64,000 nt of DNA from Colletotrichum lupini (lineage: Eukaryota; Ascomycota; Sordariomycetes; Glomerellales; Glomerellaceae), in the NCBI RefSeq assembly GCF_023278565.1, contig NC_064675.1, positions 5,022,001 to 5,086,000 of the forward strand, read 5' to 3'. The notes beneath the pieces were generated by a model that did no database searches, was not told where the DNA came from, and saw only the letters and a list, made by a program, of their open reading frames with translations. Made by a program: the position numbers and the translations under genes. Of this stretch, positions 47,528 to 57,380 are shown piece after piece; position 1 is the stretch's first letter; every line of letters starts with the position of its first letter.

Positions 47528-50034
47528 TCACGGGAAGGGAGACTTGGGCTTGTCCATGGGCTGTAGTCCGAATATGTCGTCAGACTTGATTGGCATAGTC
47601 TGATCCTCGGAGTCAGCGACGACCTCACCGAACAGAAAGGCGTTGCGCTCCCTGCTGATATTCCCAGACGGCTTCTTGCGGTGTGCGCCTCCTGAGCTCG
47701 ACTTGGGCAACTTGGGTGGTGAGGCGGACTGGGCAGACTGGTCTGGTTCTAGCATCCAAGAGAAGGAAGACTGGGCGAGGGTTGATCGTGTTGGGATAGG
47801 CGGTTGAGGTCGTTCCAATGGCTTCACACGAGGTGCGTCAGCTTTTGGGCTTGAAACCAGAGCTGACGGATGTTCTGCTGGTTTATCAGCGGGTGCCTCT
47901 TGTGTAATGTCCATGACGTCGGGAATGGCTGTTTTCGAGGTCGGGGGTTTTGTCTTTTCATGCTCATCCAGAGACAATGTCGAAATGACGCCTGCCACAC
48001 TCTCTGCAGCAACCGCCGCCCCTAGCACAGCACTGTCGTTCGCGTCTATTTCCATCAGGGTCTCGGTATTCGCCTCCTCCGGCGGTGGGCTGGTAAAGCC
48101 CTCCAGATTTGGTACTTCAATCGTCGGGTCTTCCAAGTAAACCTTTACAAATTGCACCTTGGCAGCCGCTACCTCGACAAGCTCCAACATCTTGACCTTG
48201 TCTTCTAGATTAGTAGTAGCCAACGACCTGAGACTTGTCACTGTCTCGTCTAACATGTTGGCCAGCAGTTTATTCCGTTGCTCAATGGCAGCGATGGCCT
48301 GGGCTGCCGAGTCATCGCCAAGCAATTGCCTTGCCATCCGAGGAGGATAGCGTACTTCGTTCAGCCCTTGCATGTTTCTCTTGATATCGCCCATGGCGTC
48401 TCGTACTGCTTGGTTGATGCCAAGTTTCTCGCCTCGCTCTAAAACGCTTTTGGCTGCGCCTTGAAAAAGTGCTTCCACACCACCTTGCTGTTGAATAAAC
48501 CTACTCGCAGACGGAATTGGTGACTGGCCACCCTTGGTCCGATTTCTGAAGGATGAGAAAGCTTGGCCCATTGGTGTCGTGGGCCTCGAATTGCTAGCAG
48601 ATTGTGTTGTACTGGGCATTTTGCCGGTGTATTTCAAGAGGAGCGAAACGCCACCTGAGACATTGAGGTGTGTCTTCAGATACATCGCATCATCCACAAA
48701 TGTATGCGGCCCGTGAGGAGCTTCCGGTGCCGGGTACTTGAGAAGCAGTTGCAAACAAACGGAGTAGTCCGCCTCGAGCACTGGCATTGATCAGCATCAG
48801 TGACGTTGGGTTATCCTGAAAAATACTCACAACTCCAGCGGATGCGAAGAAGCATAGCGACGCAAATTAGATCGATCAGACTGAGAGACGAATCGACCGC
48901 GAAGAGGGTATCCCACAGCACGAGCGTTTCATCAAAGGGAAACTCCCGTCCAAAGAGGAGACGAATCCAACGGCTGCAATGTGTAAGTCGAAAGTCAACG
49001 TGGCTGGATACGGTTCAACTCACATTAGGAAGATTTGTGGCAGAATTTCAATGTCTTTGAGATGGTTCGCCAGCTCAGGATCGACCTTGGCCAAACAAAC
49101 CTCATGTATGTGCTTGCTCTTCTCGACAATGGCCGATGTTTCCACCCGGTCTTTGGAAGCAGACGACATCGCTGCCCTTGAGATCGAGTCTTGGACTTCA
49201 TAGAACGCCCTTGCCCTTTCCATGATCTTAGAGAATAAGGCAAATGCGTCATGCTCAACGTACAGAGAGTCTAGCATGGCTAGCATTTTCGTATCGACAT
49301 TGGTGCCAATGGGCGAGATAGCCGCGGCATCAAGCGCGTCCTTGTTAACAACAAAGAGGATGGGCGCAAGAAGTTCATGCATACCCTGACGATACCCACC
49401 ACTATTGGGATGGAGCTTACAATACACGAACAATGCATCAATAATCATTGTCTGCGTCTGCTCCTCTTGATAGAATGGCTCATCTGGCAATCGGCGAACG
49501 TCTTGTGCAATCTCGGCCCTAATTATCTCGTCCTGTCGAACAGTATTCCACGGTGACTGGATAACATGTGAGTTAAAGATCTGTAACTGAGACACTGGCT
49601 TCATGCTGCTCACCTTTGGATCGTCCGTCAACGGATCAATGGCGACTTGGGCCAGCTCCTCGGGGTGCTTGATGAACTTCAAGAAGTGATCTCGTCTTTC
49701 TAAATAGAAACTTCGCGATTCGGCAAGCTGAGGCACCCAGTACGATGATGGAACGTCTGGCATCAGCAAGAATGCCTAAGAAGCTGTCAGCTCCAAGTTG
49801 AGATGAAATCAACTTCCAAGTTCACACCGACCTTCCAACAGATTGATCGGAGTCCCGAAATGCACGGACTGGAAGGCCCGTTATATCTGACTGCATTTTG
49901 CAAGTCTGACAGATTCCCAGCATGTTTTAATGTCTCGGTCCATCGTTTCCTATGAGTTGGATCAGTCGGTGAACATGATGTCACAGCTGGGATGGTGCGA
50001 CTCGCACTCACTGGGCTTCATCGAGCGTCCTCAT
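47528..50034 (-). CDS. TBC-domain Rab GTPase-activating protein (TBC1D5-like)
   Basis: Six minus-strand exons: 50034-50012, 49949-49832, 49775-49614, 49556-49024, 48973-48831 and 48780-47528 (743 aa). The TBC domain spans about residues 20-335. Both catalytic fingers are visible: the arginine finger IAQDVRR (Ile117, Asp120, Arg123) and the glutamine finger YRQ (Tyr156-Gln158). SPWNTVRQDE and RWIRLLFGREFPF are typical family blocks. TBC proteins accelerate GTP hydrolysis by Rab GTPases; the split architecture with an insert between the fingers and the RLLFGREF block resembles TBC1D5, which acts with retromer at endosomes. The Rab target cannot be read from sequence. The C-terminal 380 residues are low-complexity with a coiled-coil-like stretch (about 455-535). 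Intron 3 (57 nt) is stop-free and in frame. The gene diverges from ADE13. Confidence 0.88.
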
Positions 50035-50534
50035 CTTATAGAGAAGAGGCAATGCTCCCCTGAGACCTGCAAAATACAATCAAATAGAAGCAGCGGGACT
50101 GGCATCCCAAGGCTTCGAGGATCCCAAAGCTTCACCGCGATAAGAAGAGATCAGGTTGGCGATGGATTGGGATGTAGTTCTTGTTGTGGTTGGAGGTGGC
50201 TGGAGTGGAACAGGGCGATGGCGGAAGCTTGGGCCAAGCCAAAGTACCGCTCGTCGTACCTGATGAGGTAAGAGAGCCCAGAAACTGCGATGGAGGGGCA
50301 GCGACAGAATGCAGGGGTCTGTGGCCTGGTGTGGGGCAGCGGGGCACTGCGAAATCTGCGACCGCCTGCCCAATTAAAAAGTACCCCGCGATCGGTCCAA
50401 GTCATGTCAGTGCCAGTCGCCGGACAATTTTCGTGCATTTACTTTCTGAGGGTGACTATTTTATAGCGAAGTTTTTTCCTTCATTGTGTAAGGCGTGAAT
50501 ATCCTCAGAAACTACCACACACACAAATCTCAAA
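50035..50534. promoter_or_regulatory. Bidirectional promoter between the TBC gene and ADE13
   Basis: A 500-bp region between two divergent start codons. The ADE13 side ends in an A/C-rich leader (CACACACAAATCTCAAA before the ATG). I see no perfect TGACTCA (Gcn4/Cpc1) site. Confidence 0.5.
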
Positions 50535-53268
50535 ATGTCCGGACTTGACACGTACAAGACGCCCCTCGATGGCAGATATGCCAGCGAGGAGGCCAAGAAG
50601 CTGTTCTCCCAGCGCAACCGTCACTCCACCTGGAGACAGCTTTGGCTGTGGTTGGCCGAGAGTGAGTGAAGAAGTCTCTCTCGCAGTGTCCGGGTGAAAC
50701 TCATTGCTGATCTCGCTGCTATAGGCGAGAAGGAGCTTGGCATCGACGGAATCTCTGAGGAGGCTTTGGAGCAAATGAGAGCTCACCTGACATTGACCGA
50801 TGAGGACTTCAAAGTGGCTGCCGTTGAGGAGAAGAGACGTCGTCATGACGTGGTGAGTAAATTCGTTCAATTTTGGGTAAATACTTCTCATGATGTTGAC
50901 CGGCTCTTCACAGATGGCTCGTAAGTGGTTTGGGCGTAGGCTCTTACACGGATCATGATGAATTATTGACATATTCGGTCGCAGACGTTCACGCTTTCGG
51001 CCAAGTTGCGCCTGCCGCCGCTGGCATTATTCACCTCGGTAAGAATCCAGTCAATTGCGCGATGCGCGTCATCTTCCTTGTACTAATCTTATGTATAGGG
51101 GCGACGAGCTGCTTCGTCACTGTAAGTTGGCTTAAGTCCTCTCGCATTAAGGGAGCCGCCTTCCATGATTCTGGGACACTTTGGAACAGATAGAAAAGTC
51201 TCCGAGACTTTATTTGGAACGAGGACTGACATAGTATACTGCAGGACAACGCAGAGCTCATCCTGATGAGGTAATGCAAGAAATATGACTTCAGAGGCTA
51301 AGAACTAACACCCAACAGAAATGCTATGGACCTTCTCTTGCCCAAGCTGGCCAAGGTCATTCACAACCTCTCTCAGTTCGCTCTTCAGCACAAGGAGTAA
51401 GTTAAGGCTTTGTAGAGCAGTTGGACCACCACGACTCCTTGGACGATCCGTCTGCGAAGTCTTCCGTCTCAAAATAATGACTAACACAACCTACAGGCTC
51501 GCAACTCTGGGATTCACCCACTACCAGGCCGCACAGTGAGCCTCCACCCTGTTCCTGCACAAGTAACACACACTGAACTCCGTCCAGACTCATTACCGTG
51601 GGACGCCGCGCCGCACAATGGATCCAGGACTTGTGCATGGACTTGAAGAACATCGAGACCGCGCGCGAGCGTCTGGCCTTCCGTGGTGCGATGGGCACCA
51701 CCGGAACCCAAGCTTCCTTCATGGAGATCTTCCAGGGTGACGGTGCCAAGATCGACAAGCTCAACGACCTTCTCTGTGAGAAGGCTGGCTTCTCTAAGAC
51801 TTACGACATCTCAACCCAGACATACACCCGCAAGACCGATCTCGACGTCAGCAACGCTATTTGCGGCCTGGGCGCGACTGCCATGCACATCACCAATGAC
51901 ATCCGTCACCTCGCCCACTCCAAGGAGATGGAAGAGCCTTTTGGTGAGTGACTGATAGGCTCTCCTACCCCTGAAGCCCTGCATACTCAAGGAACATATA
52001 AGTCGAGAGTCCAAAAAGGGGGATGCGGCTTTTGTTTGAATATCGAGCTGACAATGTCTCCAGAGAAGGACCAAATCGGTTCTTCGGCAATGTATGTTTA
52101 AGTCCTAACTGGCTTGAGAAATGATATGCTGACTTCACCACAGGGCGTACAAGAGGTAGAAACATCCCGCGTTTTCTCTTCTCCCTATTTCGTCCTTATA
52201 GGGGCTCAACAGATGGCACACGTCTTCACACTGGATGCTCGCACAGGCGGCCTTAACCAGCGACCAAGACACATTTCAACGAGCTGACACCACTACTAGA
52301 AACCCCATGCGCAGCGAGCGCATCTGCTCTCTCGGACGCAAGGTTAGTCGACTACACAGCGTGGAAGAGTATTGATGCTGACACCACCTAGCTGCGCTCT
52401 TTGCCGGCCAACTTCGCGGATACGTACGCGGACCAGTGGTGTAAGTCACTCAACACCCCCGGACCCCCAAGTGATTTTTTAACGTGCTAACACCTGGCCA
52501 GTTGAGCGCACGCTCGACGACTCTGCTATTCGGAGAATAGATATCCCCGAGGTAAGTTGACTCCACTGGAAGTACGGAGACGCGGCGCTAATCAGTAGTA
52601 GATGTTCCTCTTGGCCGGTGAGTTTTGAGCGGCTCTAGACGCCACAGCCACCGCTCTGCTGAAGAAGTTGTGCTAACATGCCTAGATGCCATCCTTCTCG
52701 GACTCGACAACGTCACGTCCGGCCTGGTAAGTCCTTCTTCTCCACGCCTTCAGACTGGAAAACACCACGCTTGCCTACCCCAATCACTATGGAGTAAATC
52801 ACTTACAGTTCACAGGTCATCTACCCTGAGGTCATCCGCGCCCACGTGATGGAAGAGCTCCCCTTCATGGTAAGCCCCAAAACATCCCCTGGAAAGTATG
52901 TTAGTCGCGCACAGATCGGCTACTAACCATGGCGACAAAAGGCAACCGAGAACATCATCATGAAGATCGTCGCCAAGGGCGGCTCGCGCCAGGAGGCCCA
53001 CGAGGAGATCCGCGTTCTGTCCCACCAGGCCGCCGATGTCGTCAAGAAGCAGGGCGGCAAGAACGACCTCATCGAGCGCATCAAGGCCACCGAGTACTTC
53101 AAGCCCGTCTGGGACTCCATCGACCAGCTCCTGGACCCCAACCTGTTCACCGGTCGTTCCGCGACCATGGTCCAGCGCTACTGCGGCGAGGGCGGTCCTG
53201 TCCAGGAGCAGATCAAGCCCTACGCCGAGTACATCAAGAACACTGGCGCTGCCGAGCTCAACGTCTAA
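50535..53268 (+). CDS. ADE13: Adenylosuccinate lyase
   Basis: Eighteen exons encode 485 aa (yeast Ade13 is 482). Exons: 50535-50661, 50725-50852, 50914-50920, 50985-51038, 51099-51121, 51245-51270, 51319-51396, 51497-51535, 51588-51943, 52064-52091, 52144-52155, 52300-52342, 52392-52440, 52502-52551, 52602-52617, 52686-52726, 52816-52869, 52942-53268. Every junction keeps phase and restores conserved sequence. The enzyme catalyses two fumarate-releasing steps: SAICAR to AICAR in purine synthesis, and adenylosuccinate to AMP. Visible motifs are RHDVMAHVHAFG with the catalytic His region, [22 protein letters not shown], and the fumarase-superfamily signature loop [15 protein letters not shown]. 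That loop is spread over three exons. Introns are 48-144 nt, nearly all with GTRAGT-like donors. The 7-nt exon 3 supplies Met-Ala plus one base of His. Confidence 0.96.
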
Positions 53269-53641
53269 GTCGAGGTGGGCTGTATCAGTGTAGTATGTTT
53301 TCTCGGACGGTGACCATGGCTGGCAATCAAGTCGGCTCTGAGTTGGGGGTTCACTCGCTTTAGGTTGATATGAGAGGGGATGAAAAAAAGCGCTTTAGAG
53401 GTCTGGCTGTTCATACGGCTGCCGCACGTGCTACCAAAAATCGTTTATGATTGCGTCTCGCAGGAGAAACAGGAAAATATAGACTGGGATTTACGGATCG
53501 TTGGAGACCAAGTGATCTTTATTATCAGTGTGACGCTATGCTAAGAACATGAAAAGTATCACAAGGTAGTCAAGAAGGTGACAACATAAAAGGCACCAAG
53601 CAACATGATCCACGGAAATTCTATTCTCTCTCCCAGAACAA
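53269..53641. other. Convergent 3' intergenic region
   Basis: Between the ADE13 stop and the stop of the minus-strand secreted-protein gene. It holds two 3' UTRs; nothing else is seen. Confidence 0.6.
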
Positions 53642-53998
53642 CTACGCCCACCCCCACATGTTCTCGATATTGTTACACCAGTCCGCCGGGATCCCGCAAA
53701 AGTTCTGATCGGCGGCCGTCGGCGCCGCGAAGCACTTGTTGCCGCCCGACTTGTTCCGGATGCACACGTACCCGACGGCCGTCGGGTTCGGCCACGCCTG
53801 CCGCAGCTGGCAGTCCGGGTTGAGCGTGATGGTCGTGCCCTTGTCGCGGGAGTACCACTGCCAGGTGTTGCAGCCGGGCGAGAAGCGGAACCCCGTGATG
53901 GCGTCTCCGCTGGCCGTCCTGTCGGCGCATTGTCCTCCTGCTTGGACGGAGACGGCCATGGCCGCTGCTGTGGCGGAGAGGAGTGAGGCGAGACGCAT
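53642..53998 (-). CDS. Small secreted cysteine-rich protein
   Basis: A single-exon frame of 118 aa. It starts with a typical signal peptide (MRLASLLSATAAAMAVSVQA, cleavage expected after Ala20). The mature part of about 98 residues has seven Cys (in QCAD, GCNT, DCQL, VCIR, KCFA, FCGI and WCNN contexts) and is rich in Trp, Asn and Gly. This combination of size, signal peptide and cysteines fits fungal secreted effector-like or cell-wall-associated proteins; I do not recognise a named family. An upstream in-frame ATG at 54016 would add six residues before the signal peptide and is less likely. It converges on ADE13. The odd number of Cys means one is unpaired or the protein dimerises. Confidence 0.75.
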   Translation of the reverse strand: MRLASLLSATAAAMAVSVQAGGQCADRTASGDAITGFRFSPGCNTWQWYSRDKGTTITLNPDCQLRQAWPNPTAVGYVCIRNKSGGNKCFAAPTAADQNFCGIPADWCNNIENMWGWA

Positions 53999-55103
53999 CT
54001 GTGTTGGGTGATTCACGTGTTAGTTATTGGGGGGTTTTTTTTTGGGATGGTGTTGCTTTTTCTTTTCTCATGTGTTCTTGCGTAGAAGGGTAGGCGGGAA
54101 CTGACTGTGAAGTTGGGTCTGCTTTATGGTAGGCCTTGGACTTGAACGATTTTCAAGACTAGGTGGGGATCAACGTAGAGGGGACATCCGTCAAACGAGA
54201 GCAGTTGCGCTTGTCGACAAGTATATATGTGCGTGAACGAGATTGGCACGATTGGTGTTCATCCCATGATTAAGACGAATAGTCGACTCTTGAATTAGAG
54301 TTGTAGGTCTTGAGTTACCACAATTACCCTTGAATGGGTTCCCTAGAAATCAACTCAAATACAAATCCTTCCTTGAGTCGTTCGTCGTATATTCGGAAAT
54401 GACGATCCCCCCTTGCTTGAGTCGTGTAAGTGGTTGGAGCAGAGGCGTAGCCAAAAGCTTAATTGATCGGTTGCGCGCCGAATTTACCTTATCCACGCTC
54501 AACTCAAAAGTGTAAAAGAAACCGTGCTCACGTTTCCACTGCCCAACCTCATTAGAGAACAGCATACCGGTTGGCTTGTTCGCGCGAATACGTGGGAAAC
54601 CGTCAAACTTACCACGCTAATTACGAGGTCACTTGTCAGCCTCAACAACCAACCCACCGGCTGCCGAAGTGTCCGACGGAAGTCGAGACTGATCATTAAG
54701 GCCGATGGGGCCGATGAAACCGCACTCGGAGGCTCCGTAGTCAAATTTCCCCCAGTGTGTCTAATTGATGATTTTAAGTATAGGCTCCCATGATGAAGCG
54801 AGTATTACAGCCCTGGGTCTAGTTTGGAAATTTGGTTGCCACTTTTACTAAAGCTTGTTGTATTATGAACTTCAACTCTTCGAGTTGCGAGCGGCTCGTA
54901 CCTTTTACAAGTGAGGATCAGCATTATAAGTGACAGGCTGAAGCGCTCAGCATCCACATCTATAACCCCGATGTCTTCCTTCCCCAGCTGAGCCAGCAAG
55001 ACCTCTCTCCAGCTCACGACTCTCATTTAAAAAGGCCAACTCTCTCACATTCATTACATCTCAAAGAGAGAGAGACACACACAGCAACTACATTCTTTTC
55101 GCA
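53999..55103. other. Intergenic region
   Basis: This is a shared upstream region of two divergent small secreted-protein genes. It is moderately AT-rich at 54.0-54.4 kb. No gene is seen. Confidence 0.55.
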
Positions 55104-55520
55104 ATGAAGCGGCAACACGTGGCCCTACCGGGCCTAAAGTCCCTGGCCGCCGTCATCCTCGTCGCCCGCGTCACCGAGGGTGCCAAAACCTACTGCGCCG
55201 ACCAAAACAACGTCGTCGTGGCGGACGCCAACTGCGACGGCACCAAGCCCGCAGACACCTTCTTCATGTTCTTCAGCGAAGAGGACTCCATCCCCGTCGG
55301 CAGTGCCGTCGACCCTCTCAAGACGGATCTGTATGACAGCGCCGACCCGATCGAGAGACAAAATGCCAGGTTCCCATTCGAGGTTGACGAGGCCAAGTTT
55401 GAGACTAGAGACATGGAGCATAACGGGTTCGGAAGGCGAGCTTGTGGAGGTAATGGTGGTGGTAGAGTTGGAGGCGGATATATTGGAAGGCCCATTGGTG
55501 GTGGCTACTATGGTGGTTGA
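55104..55520 (+). CDS. Small secreted glycine-rich protein
   Basis: A single-exon frame of 138 aa. A basic start (MKRQH) and hydrophobic stretch (LKSLAAVILVARVTEGA) suggest a secretion signal ending near residue 27. The mature part begins KTYCADQNNVVVADANC, continues with an acidic region around TFFMFFSEED, and ends in a Gly-rich tail with GGGYIGRPIGGGYYGG. Cys residues are few (about four). No hydrophobic C-terminal GPI signal is visible. The family is not recognised by name; this kind of short secreted protein with a Gly/Tyr tail occurs in many plant-associated and soil ascomycetes. The upstream leader is A/C-rich (GAGAGACACACACAGC), supporting expression. Confidence 0.7.
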   Translation: MKRQHVALPGLKSLAAVILVARVTEGAKTYCADQNNVVVADANCDGTKPADTFFMFFSEEDSIPVGSAVDPLKTDLYDSADPIERQNARFPFEVDEAKFETRDMEHNGFGRRACGGNGGGRVGGGYIGRPIGGGYYGG

Positions 55521-57380
55521 AAGTCTTGTCTGTTTGAGGATGAAGAGCGGAAAGATTTGAGGGTTTCAGGACCGATATTATACCACAAGATGCTTGAAAA
55601 TCTCACGGAATCCTGCCACTGTTTGATATTTGACCTTATTTTCAACGATGCTCCACAAGACTTCCGTCAGTACGACTTCCGTCAGCTTCTGGTAGCTGTG
55701 AGTGCGATCTGACCTCAATTCGAGGTTGATTCTCAGCCATGCAAGACTCACTAAATCTCCGTGCCTAATCTAACGTTTGAAAGCCGCCAATGGTGAATGA
55801 AAACCTTGAAAGTGTGACTCTTAGAGCTAGGCTTTTCGGACAGCGGTTTACCATGGCTCTCACACGACTCTCCCACGACCAGGTTCTCAGAACACAAGAT
55901 CCAAAAGCTCCCTCTGGCCAGCCCCCCATCCCAAGCACCATATTGTCATCTCTCAGAACTTCATAGAAGAACGAACGTCGGAACGAAATTAGAATGGAAA
56001 CCAAGCTTTCCCACACCCCTGCATCGCGCTTTCGCATACTGCCGATCTCCGAAGTGCTCGCCAGGTGAGTAAGTACCAACCAAGACCCCACGGGTCAACT
56101 CATCATAACAATATTTGGCTCGCTTCTAATGCCCAAATCCCATCGGAGGTGTTCTCGTGGCCAAGGCATCATGGAATCCCGGCGTACCTATCTCAGCTAC
56201 GGGCTTCTATCTACAGTATCGGTGAGCCTGGAAGATAATCAGAATCCACATGACATCCCAGAGATTGCTATATAAACTCGAATCCCAGGCCCATTCATAC
56301 AGAACTTCACCAACCAACAAATGATGTAGGATGTAGGGCGGCGTCGGAGTTTCTGCTGTCTGTTTCAACAGTTTCCTAGTTCCTTATTCATCATCGTTTC
56401 GAACACCGCCCAGATTCTATATACCGACACCAAACCCCCTCCGCAGTCTGCCTCAGATCCAACCTCCGGCCCTCCTTCCTCTCCGCCCGTCAGATGATAT
56501 TCACCTGTGAATACACCATAGTCGATTATCGATGCTAGAAACCACACCGAAATGTAAATTCACTAATCTCACCTTCCCCATTCATCTGCAAAGGCTACTC
56601 TTCCTTGAACACTCAACAGTTAGGAATGTATATATATATATATGGAACGCGCGAAATCTCAGCTGGGCCCTATGAAGAGGAATTCGGCGGATGCAGCTCC
56701 ACAATTTGCACTACGGATACATACACAGGCTACATCTGCCCGATTCTGGCAAGTGACACACATACCGGCACCATGGGATATGATTGCCACCACCATAATC
56801 AAAGGCGATCAAGAAAGGGGGCAAAATTAAACCATAATTATAGGCCTGACTGATATATACACATTATCCGCTCGACCACTACTAACACGTCGACATCCAC
56901 AAGGTTTCCGTATCATGAACAAAAAAAAGCATACTTTGTATTTCCTATTCATAACGCCATTCTCTCCATTTCCCCAGTTCAGGCCCCCAAGCCATAGGTA
57001 GTATCTTTCTATAAGCTCTCTGTTCTTTGCGCTGAAATTTGTCCCCAGACCACACCGGGAGCTCCATGCAGACCCATGACCGAAGGTGGGGTCGGTTGTC
57101 GTCGTTTCAACTTTACCCTCAGAGTCGTCAGTCACATGGACCCGGATCGAAAAACAACAACCAGAAAAAAAAAAAAGGTAAAAAGAAAATTTCGTCTTGT
57201 TGCGTCAAATGGCTCTCTCTAAGCACATCCGGCTCCGCCTCAGAACGAAAAGCCGTGCTGTTCAAGATTGCTCTTTAGGGTATCTTGACCAAATTTTACT
57301 CCATGGCCGTAGCGTACGGCCGGCCCCTTGTCACCAGTCCCTCATGTCTCTTCCCCCCATCATCAATTCGTTTGCTTCCT
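55521..57380. other. Intergenic region
   Basis: Nothing coding is supported. A (TA)n run lies at 56629-56642. The right part holds the 3' UTR of the minus-strand PAS kinase. Confidence 0.55.
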
